Origin: a virus
DNA: 40,839 bases
Virus record (IMG/VR): IMGVR_UViG_3300042868_002993
Location: 1 to 40,839 of that record
Strand: one strand, 5' to 3'
The notes beneath the pieces are model-generated. The model did no database searches and was not told the DNA's origin. It saw nothing but the letters and a program-made list of their open reading frames with translations. The stretch's first letter is position 1; each line of letters opens with the position of its first letter. Below, in pieces: positions 7,698-12,529 of this stretch. Made by a program: the position numbers and the translations under genes.

Positions 7698-7910
7698 ATG
7701 GCAACATGGATTAACGCAAAGGGTGACACCATCACCACAAACGGAACTATTTACACGATTACAAAGAACGGACACGCCTCTCATTGTGATGTTGCAAGAT
7801 GGAGCATGACAGCCGAGAAATGGATTAGAAACGACATAGCCTCAGGGTATTACAGCGATTTTACCGAGGTGCTAGAACAATCATTACTTAAGACAGAAGA
7901 TGCATCATGA
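7698..7910 (+). CDS. Small protein with LKTEDAS tail
   Basis: A 70-residue protein (MATWINAKGDTITTNGTIYT...) predicted to be mostly beta-strand, then a helix. I start it at 7698, next to the strong ribosome-binding site, rather than 30 bases further upstream. It ends LLKTEDAS, encoded by CTTAAGACAGAAGATGCATC. The same 24 bases, with one change, end the gene at 8960, and both are followed by a Cys-rich microprotein. Function unknown. Confidence 0.7.
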   Translation: MATWINAKGDTITTNGTIYTITKNGHASHCDVARWSMTAEKWIRNDIASGYYSDFTEVLEQSLLKTEDAS

Positions 7911-7981
7911 CCGAGACAATCTGCGGAGACTGCCTCATCCCCCTATCCACATGCCAACATGCAAAGGAGTACAAGCGATGA
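7907..7981 (+). CDS. 24-residue Cys-rich microprotein
   Basis: MTETICGDC...STCQH: a CxxC and a CxH pair in 24 residues could bind one zinc. It overlaps the previous stop (ATGA) and the next start (ATGA). GACAGAAGATGCATC lies upstream. It is very short, so coding is inferred from the overlap chain and the likeness of its setting to 8957-9085. Confidence 0.45.
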   Translation: MTETICGDCLIPLSTCQHAKEYKR

Positions 7982-8133
7982 AACTAACACGCCGAGGCTG
8001 GATAGTTCTAGTAATTATTCCCGCAATCATAGTTCTAATCGGATTCCAATATGTCTTAAGTCAGATTTGGTGGGTCGGTGACGGCTACTGCTGGGGTGAC
8101 ATGTGGACATGTAACAAGGATGGACTAAAATGA
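7978..8133 (+). CDS. Small single-pass membrane protein
   Basis: A 51-residue protein: basic start (MKLTRRG), a hydrophobic helix at about 8-27 (WIVLVIIPAIIVLIGF), then a short exposed tail with two Cys. I chose the ATG at 7978 because AAGGAG lies nine bases upstream and the start overlaps the previous stop. It may act in the host membrane (superinfection exclusion or lysis control), but nothing specific supports this. Confidence 0.65.
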   Translation: MKLTRRGWIVLVIIPAIIVLIGFQYVLSQIWWVGDGYCWGDMWTCNKDGLK

Positions 8134-8363
8134 GTAAGACATATCACTATGTAGTTATGTTTGATGAAGAAACAAATCACTGGAGTATAGATGTAGACGG
8201 AGAGGAATCAGCCTTTCCCAATGGCACAATCTATGACGACAACGAAGGATGGCTCTATGGATATGCAGGAGATGGCAACTTCGTAGGTCAAGAACAAGAA
8301 CTTAGCGAACAGTTAAGTCAAACACTAGACAAATGGAACTTATTACTTAAGACAGGTGACTAA
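8130..8363 (+). CDS. Small acidic protein with LLKTGD tail
   Basis: A 77-residue acidic protein (FDEETNHWSIDVDGEESAFP) overlapping the previous stop by four bases. It is probably a beta-rich domain followed by one amphipathic helix. The tail LLLKTGD comes from a copy of the directional repeat, and the last two codons overlap CRP-like site 5. No family recognised. Confidence 0.65.
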   Translation: MSKTYHYVVMFDEETNHWSIDVDGEESAFPNGTIYDDNEGWLYGYAGDGNFVGQEQELSEQLSQTLDKWNLLLKTGD

Positions 8364-8370
8364 CATCACA
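8355..8370. promoter_or_regulatory. CRP/GlxR-type palindrome, site 5 (one base off)
   Basis: GGTGA-CTAACA-TCACA; the first T of the consensus is G because the site overlaps coding sequence up to 8363. AAATGCTTGAC follows, as at site 4. It ends 70 bp before the ATG at 8441. Confidence 0.55.
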
Positions 8371-8424
8371 TGCAAAATGCTTGACTTACTTAGCCACCAA
8401 CTGGCAGAGTAAGAACTACCAACT

Positions 8425-8434
8425 AGACAGGAGA
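8425..8434 (+). promoter_or_regulatory. Start-associated ribosome-binding site before 8441
   Basis: AGACAGGAGA followed by AAACAAATG; the TTA in front is replaced by CT. It sets the start of the zinc-ribbon gene. Confidence 0.75.
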
Positions 8435-8440
8435 AAACAA

Positions 8441-8638
8441 ATGAAAGTAAAAACAAACAGAGTCTTTGCTTACATAGCAAACTCAGATGGCACACGAGGA
8501 AGTGGCGAAATGATTTGCCCCAAGTGTGCACTAGATGTACCAACACCTCTTGAAGGGTGTCAGTCAAATGATTACTCTTTCGGATACGAAGTGCTGGGTT
8601 GTAACTGGTGTGGCGAAACCCTCAATACACCATTTTAA
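8441..8638 (+). CDS. Small zinc-ribbon protein
   Basis: A 65-residue protein with CPKC (about 26-29) and CNWC (about 55-58), a treble-clef or zinc-ribbon pattern, and a fifth Cys at ECGQ-like LEGCQ. The start at 8441 is set by AGACAGGAGAAAAC. Such ribbons may bind nucleic acid or protein; the target is unknown. It heads the block after CRP-like site 5. Confidence 0.7.
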   Translation: MKVKTNRVFAYIANSDGTRGSGEMICPKCALDVPTPLEGCQSNDYSFGYEVLGCNWCGETLNTPF

Positions 8639-8646
8639 ATTAACTA

Positions 8647-8660
8647 CTTAAGACAGGAGA
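8647..8660 (+). promoter_or_regulatory. Start-associated ribosome-binding site before 8667
   Basis: CTTAAGACAGGAGA followed by AAACAAATG: the full consensus form of the repeat, placed in the 28-base gap between two genes. Confidence 0.8.
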
Positions 8661-8666
8661 AAACAA

Positions 8667-8960
8667 ATGGCACTACCCGAACACACACTTGAAGCACTAA
8701 CCAACGGGCACAACAACATGGAGTTCAACGAAGATGGACACATGACTAGCGCACATGGGTCAGGTGTGGATTTATATGTCCTCATTTCACTCATTGGCTG
8801 GATTAAGTTAGAACTTAAGACAGGTATGAAGATGACCCGTCATGGGAGCACACTTAAGAAGGCTAACGAAATGCTAGGCACTAACTACAAGCGTAAGCAA
8901 CAAGCGCTTGACCACCTTGAATCATTGCTATCAGTTCTTAAGACAGAAGATGCATCGTGA
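8667..8960 (+). CDS. Small helical protein carrying two copies of the repeat
   Basis: A 97-residue protein with two predicted helices and a basic C-terminal half (KKANEMLGTNYKRKQQALDHLESLL). The DNA repeat occurs twice inside it, read as LELKTG in the middle and VLKTEDAS at the end. The latter is the near-identical twin of the end of the gene at 7910. Its stop overlaps the GTG start of the next gene. Function unknown. Confidence 0.7.
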   Translation: MALPEHTLEALTNGHNNMEFNEDGHMTSAHGSGVDLYVLISLIGWIKLELKTGMKMTRHGSTLKKANEMLGTNYKRKQQALDHLESLLSVLKTEDAS

Positions 8961-9085
8961 CTTATGGTTGCGGTGCATATACCTGCGTTACTTGCTACCC
9001 GTTTACATATCGCTGTGAACATGGCAAAGATTACGATAAGCCAATACCCCATGGCGAACTTGTGCCTGATTGTGAGTGTGAATAA
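8957..9085 (+). CDS. 42-residue Cys-rich microprotein
   Basis: MTYGCGAYTCVTCYPFTYRC... ending PDCECE, with seven Cys and two His, so zinc binding is likely. The GTG start overlaps the previous stop (GTGA), and the stop overlaps the next ATG (TAATG). The setting copies 7907-7981. No family recognised. Confidence 0.55.
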   Translation: MTYGCGAYTCVTCYPFTYRCEHGKDYDKPIPHGELVPDCECE

Positions 9086-9234
9086 TGAATAGCATTGAAC
9101 GCAAAGTAATACAACAACGCATCAAGCGTGCAAGAGAACAGCGCAACGCCACTATCAACAACGAGGACTTTGATTACTGGCATGCATTGTATGAACATTA
9201 CACATCATTACTTAAGACAGGAGAAAACAAATGA
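9085..9234 (+). CDS. 49-residue basic helical microprotein
   Basis: MNSIERKVIQQRIKRAREQR...: a long basic amphipathic helix, then a Tyr/His-rich stretch, ending SLLKTGENK. That tail is encoded by the full repeat, which at the same time is the ribosome-binding site of the next gene. Overlaps neighbours at both ends (TAATG and ATGA). Possible nucleic-acid binding; function unknown. Confidence 0.55.
   Translation: MNSIERKVIQQRIKRAREQRNATINNEDFDYWHALYEHYTSLLKTGENK
9211..9224 (+). promoter_or_regulatory. Start-associated ribosome-binding site before 9231
   Basis: CTTAAGACAGGAGA followed by AAACAAATG. Identical in the 23 bases to the start of the gene to the copy before 8667, yet here it also encodes LKTGENK of the upstream gene. 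Confidence 0.8.
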
Positions 9235-9368
9235 GTGAGCCACGCTACTTAGAGGGTGACGATGTAGCACTTGGTATAAATCAAGGATGCGATAACTGTG
9301 ATGAGATAGACTGCGGGTGCGGAGAGCCTGACCCCGACAGATTGTACGATGAGATGGGAGAAATGTAA
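9231..9368 (+). CDS. 45-residue acidic Cys-rich microprotein
   Basis: Acidic, with CDNCDEIDCGCG in the middle: four Cys in a compact cluster suited to one metal ion. The start is set by GACAGGAG seven bases ahead. It is followed after one base by the next gene. Function unknown. Confidence 0.6.
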   Translation: MSEPRYLEGDDVALGINQGCDNCDEIDCGCGEPDPDRLYDEMGEM

Positions 9369-9369
9369 C

Positions 9370-9651
9370 ATGGCAATACATGAAGTAGAACTAAAAGGTA
9401 TAGAGGTAGGAGCATTACTTAAGACAGAAACTGCATACGACAAGGACATGAACCTAACCTTTGATGGTAAAGAGATACGAGTTATCCTGCATTGGGATGA
9501 CCACGATGGCTTTGAGATTCAATGGCTTGACCTTGAAGGTAGGTGGATTAGTGCGCCATGGTGGGCTGATAAGATAGAAGAAGATGGAGAGATGTCCGTT
9601 GGATATTTCCTTGATTCATTAGAAGCACACACTAAGAAGGAGATGCCATGA
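9370..9651 (+). CDS. Small acidic protein, unknown
   Basis: A 93-residue acidic protein, beta-rich and rich in Trp (GFEIQWLDLEGRWISAPWWAD). I start it at 9370, where GGGAGA lies seven bases upstream, rather than 9349. LLKTETA near residue 17 comes from a copy of the repeat, here near the N-terminus. Its stop overlaps the next start (ATGA). Confidence 0.65.
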   Translation: MAIHEVELKGIEVGALLKTETAYDKDMNLTFDGKEIRVILHWDDHDGFEIQWLDLEGRWISAPWWADKIEEDGEMSVGYFLDSLEAHTKKEMP

Positions 9652-9824
9652 CTATTCTTATGCAATGTTTAGGGTGTGGCATAGTTGTAACTAACCCAAG
9701 AACAATGAATTATATGTACGAGAAGTGTGACTTCTGTACTGATAAACAAAAAGAGATGGAAGAAAGAGCGATAGATTCTTACTTACATGCCGAAGCCGAA
9801 AGAAAGTTGGAGCAAGATGTTTAA
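9648..9824 (+). CDS. 58-residue zinc-ribbon microprotein
   Basis: MTILMQCLGCGIVV... with CLGC (7-10) and CDFC (about 27-30): a minimal zinc ribbon, then an acidic helix (KQKEMEERAIDSYLHAEAE). Overlaps the genes on both sides. It resembles small ribbon proteins common in actinobacteriophages, but I cannot give a function. Confidence 0.6.
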   Translation: MTILMQCLGCGIVVTNPRTMNYMYEKCDFCTDKQKEMEERAIDSYLHAEAERKLEQDV

Positions 9825-10260
9825 GGGCTTAAGACAGATACATCCACACGCACGACTGTGGATTGCAACAGCCTCAATCTTAGGACTCATCTTAGTTCTT
9901 AAGACACCACCAATATTCATTGAACCACCACATGGCAAGGTGGTTGCGTATTATCAGAACGATTACCAACGCTACGCTGTGGATAAACTGATAGAAAGAA
10001 ATCAACTTGAACAATACTCATGCCTCTATGAATTGTGGATGAAAGAAAGCAACTGGCGACCAATGGCACTAAACAAATCAAGTAAAGCCATGGGTATTGC
10101 ACAGTTCATGCCACAAACATGGGTTAATCTAAAGATTAAACCAACAACTGACGGCTATGCTCAAGTTGATGCTGGCTTGCTTTATATTGACAGGCGTTAC
10201 GGAAAGACAGGTGGTATATGCCGAGCATACGCTCATCATTTGGCAAAGAACTGGTACTGA
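9817..10260 (+). CDS. Membrane-anchored lytic transglycosylase-like protein
   Basis: A 147-residue protein with one N-terminal membrane helix (about 13-28, LWIATASILGLILVL) and a small SLT/lysozyme-like domain. The catalytic Glu is expected at E77 (WMKESNW), and AMGIAQFMPQTW is the classic Slt motif that follows it. The ATG at 9817 has GGAG just upstream; a start at 9787 would overlap the previous gene more and has no such site. It lies in the rightward leaf, far from the CHAP lysin, so a role in entry, exclusion or cell-wall remodelling is as likely as lysis. TTAAGACAG is read here as LRQ. Confidence 0.8.
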   Translation: MFKGLRQIHPHARLWIATASILGLILVLKTPPIFIEPPHGKVVAYYQNDYQRYAVDKLIERNQLEQYSCLYELWMKESNWRPMALNKSSKAMGIAQFMPQTWVNLKIKPTTDGYAQVDAGLLYIDRRYGKTGGICRAYAHHLAKNWY

Positions 10261-10261
10261 T

Positions 10262-10603
10262 ATGGAGATTAAATTCTTTCGTGTCTTAAGCAAGAAACCA
10301 GCACGCTCAAGGGGTGAGGGTTACACCGCCATTGAGTTACGCTATGACAGTAACCAATTCAAAGGTGCATCATGCTCAGGTATAGAGACAGACTTCTTCT
10401 ACCCAGCACAAGATAGGTTTGAGGCTGGCGAAGCGGAGTTACTCAAGCGTATTTGTGTTGATTGCCCAGTCATGGAAGCCTGCCTTGAGTGGGGCATAGC
10501 GATGGAAAGGTATGGGATATGGGGTGCTACGACACCTAATGAAAGGTTTGGTATACGCAAGAGACTCAACATCATTGCCTCTGACCCTCAACACAACTCA
10601 TGA
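10262..10603 (+). CDS. whiB: WhiB-like iron-sulfur regulator
   Basis: A 113-residue WhiB-family protein with the four cluster-binding Cys at 38, 65, 68 and 74 (CVDCPVMEAC) and the G[I/V]WG turn GIWGATTPNER near 86, followed by a basic tail RFGIRKR. WhiB proteins are found in Actinobacteria and their phages. They bind a 4Fe-4S cluster and usually act with the primary sigma factor; a mycobacteriophage version is known to block host septation and repress host whiB. I start at 10262, immediately after the upstream stop, because residues upstream of this are only the transglycosylase gene in another frame. Confidence 0.92.
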   Translation: MEIKFFRVLSKKPARSRGEGYTAIELRYDSNQFKGASCSGIETDFFYPAQDRFEAGEAELLKRICVDCPVMEACLEWGIAMERYGIWGATTPNERFGIRKRLNIIASDPQHNS

Positions 10604-10609
10604 TATGAT
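10581..10609 (+). promoter_or_regulatory. Promoter-like sequence at the end of whiB
   Basis: CTGACC (10581-10586) and TATGAT (10604-10609) are 17 bases apart and match four and five of six bases of TTGACA/TATAAT. A start near 10616 would fall at the first base of the stem at 10616-10658. It overlaps the last codons of whiB. Confidence 0.4.
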
Positions 10610-10614
10610 TGTTT

Positions 10615-10704
10615 GGCACACCAGCCCTTGCGAAGGGGAAGCGTAGCGGTTGGTGTGCATAGAAAAGCCCATCAGATTCTCTCCTGTCTCTGGTGGGCTT
10701 CTTT
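10615..10704 (+). ncRNA. Candidate phage small RNA complementary to the repeated ribosome-binding site
   Basis: A roughly 90-base segment with no reading frame. The 5' part folds by GCACACCA/TGGTGTGC (10616-10623 and 10651-10658), with CCCTTGCGAAGGG inside. The 3' part is a 12-bp terminator hairpin (10665-10700) with a 12-base loop, TTCTCTCCTGTC. The loop segment TCTCCTGTC is the exact complement of GACAGGAGA, which precedes the starts at 6060, 6905, 7698, 8441, 8667 and 9231. With one more base from the stem the match is ten bases. Pairing would cover the Shine-Dalgarno sequence. The function is inference: the loop could be only an inverted repeat copy. Confidence 0.45.
10665..10703. terminator. 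Bidirectional terminator between converging operons
   Basis: AAGCCCATCAGA and TCTGGTGGGCTT pair over 12 positions with one G-T. A T-rich tail (CTTCTTTAT) follows on the plus strand, and TTTTCT on the minus strand. It separates whiB (rightward) from the dNMP kinase gene (leftward), and reaches the kinase stop codon. Confidence 0.85.
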
Positions 10705-11242
10705 ATGTATTAAGACCTAACTCTTTAGCCAACATAAATACTTCATCACTTAAGTCATCAAGAGTTCCATCGTTATAGATAACATGACTAAACATATAGT
10801 TATCCATAGCATGTTCAGATGTGTGATGATTAACTGCGGTGTTATTCCTGCGGTTGATACGCCACACAGTACCGCCAAGTTTCTTTATTGCATCAGCCTC
10901 ATTAGGAAAACGCACATCACTAATAACAACACGGTCACCCTGTCTTAAGTCAGATAGTGACATCTTAATCCACACATCATTGCCAATCATCTTGCGACCA
11001 AAATCAGTACCTAATACCTGCAATAGACGGCGAACCTCAGGGTTTTTCTTTGCTATATCCCAACCATAGTCATCTACTAAATCTGCAACACGAGTGATGC
11101 TATCTAATCTAGGGTTGATAATTTGTAATGCATGTCGCATCGGGTCAGCAAATGCTCGGCGTTCGTAATCGTAATTAAGACACAACAAGTTAGCGGTTGC
11201 ATCTTTACCTGACTGTGCGTACCCACTCAAACCTATAATCAT
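10703..11242 (-). CDS. Deoxynucleoside monophosphate kinase
   Basis: A 179-residue P-loop kinase: GYAQSGKDAT near residues 7-16 is the Walker A of the phage dNMP kinase family, and RVVISDVRFPNEAD (about 105) holds the conserved acidic loop. It would phosphorylate dNMPs to supply dNTP precursors. I start at the ATG at 11242, with GGAG seven bases upstream, rather than TTG at 11248. It is the last gene of the leftward replication operon and overlaps the upstream small gene by four bases. Confidence 0.87.
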   Translation of the reverse strand: MIIGLSGYAQSGKDATANLLCLNYDYERRAFADPMRHALQIINPRLDSITRVADLVDDYGWDIAKKNPEVRRLLQVLGTDFGRKMIGNDVWIKMSLSDLRQGDRVVISDVRFPNEADAIKKLGGTVWRINRRNNTAVNHHTSEHAMDNYMFSHVIYNDGTLDDLSDEVFMLAKELGLNT

Positions 11243-11343
11243 TGGCAACTCCAGCAGTAGTAAGGTGTTCTTACTGATGATTCATCTACATGAAATTCTT
11301 TGGCGCAATGAAAACATTTAACATCTATTTTATTCTCACTCAT
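11239..11343 (-). CDS. 34-residue zinc-ribbon microprotein
   Basis: MSENKIDVKCFHCAKEFHVD... YYCWSCQ: two CxxC pairs 18 residues apart form a minimal zinc ribbon. It overlaps the genes on both sides by ATGA, so it fits a coupled chain. Function unknown. Confidence 0.65.
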   Translation of the reverse strand: MSENKIDVKCFHCAKEFHVDESSVRTPYYCWSCQ

Positions 11344-11501
11344 TTCTTTATGTATCCAATCTGTTTGCGTTTGTACCAAATTATTTTATCACCTGCTACA
11401 TAGATGTAGTATCCAATATCGTTTAAACATATACCAATATAATACAATGGCAGTCCTATTAAGTTCCATGGTTTCATGCGTTGGTACTTGGGTCTAATCA
11501 T
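11340..11501 (-). CDS. Small basic membrane-associated protein
   Basis: A 53-residue basic protein (MIRPKYQRMKPWNLIGLPLY) with a hydrophobic stretch at about 13-32 that could lie in or on the membrane, and a basic end. The start overlaps the sigma-like gene stop, and its stop overlaps the next ATG. A longer frame running up to 11636 is the sigma gene in another frame. No family recognised. Confidence 0.6.
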   Translation of the reverse strand: MIRPKYQRMKPWNLIGLPLYYIGICLNDIGYYIYVAGDKIIWYKRKQIGYIKK

Positions 11502-12147
11502 TATCAGGTTTCCTATATCTACGATTGTTCCATTGAGGTTGTTCGCCACCAACACGCTCTTGTAACTTGGTAAGTGCACGAGATACACGCTTACGGATAG
11601 CCTCATCGCTAATGGAATACTCAATAGCAAGTGCATCTATATCAGTGCCACCCTCTGCAAACCTACGCTCTAATAAAATTTTATCTTGTTCAGGTAGTTT
11701 ACTAAGAGCAAAAGATACATCACTCAACATAGCCTCACGATTCATACCTTCACTTGGTTTACTTGTCTTACTAACAAACTCACCTTCGGGATTGTGCGCT
11801 ATAGATTCAACCCAATGCTCATAGTTCCATACATCTTTAAGTAACTCTTGCAAGATTTCATGTGTGTAATAGAAAGCATCTGATGGTATGGACTTAGCAC
11901 GATGTGCTCTTTCTCTAGCAGCATACTTCTGTGATTCATTATTAAAAGTACGCTTAAGTTTAAAGACAAGAGAATCTTGTGACTCCCACTCCTCTATCTT
12001 GTGCCAATGTTCAGCAGCCCAAAGGTTGAGGTGTTGGAATACATCATCTGATGTAATAAGATTGCGATGAATACGAACACATCTGTTAGCCGAGAGACGG
12101 GCACATCTGTATACTGTTTCCCAAAGTAATTCTCTCTCGTTACTCAT
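11494..12147 (-). CDS. RNA polymerase sigma factor-like protein
   Basis: A 217-residue protein with the layout of a small sigma-70-family factor. An N-terminal helical region resembles region 2 (DDVFQHLNLWAAEHWHKIEEW, about 33-55). A C-terminal helix-turn-helix resembles region 4 (ALSKLPEQDKILLERRFAEG, then DEAIRKRVSRALTKLQERV). It may direct host polymerase to phage promoters, perhaps the late operon, since no phage RNA polymerase is present. It overlaps the nuclease gene upstream by eight bases. Confidence 0.75.
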   Translation of the reverse strand: MSNERELLWETVYRCARLSANRCVRIHRNLITSDDVFQHLNLWAAEHWHKIEEWESQDSLVFKLKRTFNNESQKYAARERAHRAKSIPSDAFYYTHEILQELLKDVWNYEHWVESIAHNPEGEFVSKTSKPSEGMNREAMLSDVSFALSKLPEQDKILLERRFAEGGTDIDALAIEYSISDEAIRKRVSRALTKLQERVGGEQPQWNNRRYRKPDND

Positions 12148-12526
12148 CTCGCATTTTCCTCATTGCTTCTAGTAGATTATCAACTGTGATTAGGTAGCCT
12201 TTGCTTCTGTTTGGGGGTATCTCACAGGTTATCTCTCTACCGAAGTGCTCTATCGCATAGTGTACATGAGATGTGGGTACCATAAGGACACCTTTCTCTA
12301 ATACAAACGCCCAGTATTCAGCCTCAGTTATATACAATCCTGATAGTTCCCATGATTGTGAACGCTGATACCAACACGATATTTCTATGTATACATTGCC
12401 AGTTGACCACCACTTACGGTCACGCTTTACTTCTATAGTCTTACCTTCGGTAAGTAAATCCTCTACTAATTTCTCACCAGCCTGTCCATGGCGAAAGTCA
12501 AGGTCAAATGATGAGAGGTCAGTCAT
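12140..12526 (-). CDS. PD-(D/E)XK-like endonuclease
   Basis: A 128-residue protein with the restriction-endonuclease-like core: GQAGEKLVEDLL (E18), then TIEVKRDRKWWSTGNVYIE with the E-x-K pair at 32-34. Similar small phage nucleases are seen beside primase and sigma genes. A role in recombination, repair or host DNA cutting is possible; the substrate is not evident. Confidence 0.65.
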   Translation of the reverse strand: MTDLSSFDLDFRHGQAGEKLVEDLLTEGKTIEVKRDRKWWSTGNVYIEISCWYQRSQSWELSGLYITEAEYWAFVLEKGVLMVPTSHVHYAIEHFGREITCEIPPNRSKGYLITVDNLLEAMRKMRDE

Positions 12527-12529
12527 GTC

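Larger units (their letters stand above)
6698..9838 (+). repeat. Dispersed directional repeat TTAAGACAG
   Basis: Exact copies of TTAAGACAG on the plus strand, as 10-mers beginning C or A, start at 6698, 6886, 7190, 7412, 7679, 7887, 8346, 8647, 8814, 8937, 9211, 9418 and 9828. A further plus-strand copy is at 17491 in a plus-strand gene. Near copies lie at 6432, 6691, 9898 and 10709. Minus-strand copies at 10940-10949, 15781-15790, 16547-16556 and 40223-40232 all lie in minus-strand genes. A 9-mer should occur about 0.3 times in 40 kb. Some copies form ribosome-binding sites, and others are translated as LKTE or LKTG near protein C-termini. Confidence 0.85.

Noticed and set aside
10157-10261. 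35-codon extension of WhiB
   Set aside because: Overlaps the transglycosylase gene; the WhiB family starts close to the first Cys and ATG 10262 follows the upstream stop directly.
10616-10658. tRNA or tRNA-like fold
   Set aside because: The closing stem and one inner hairpin do not give a cloverleaf: no anticodon arm, no T-loop sequence and no CCA.
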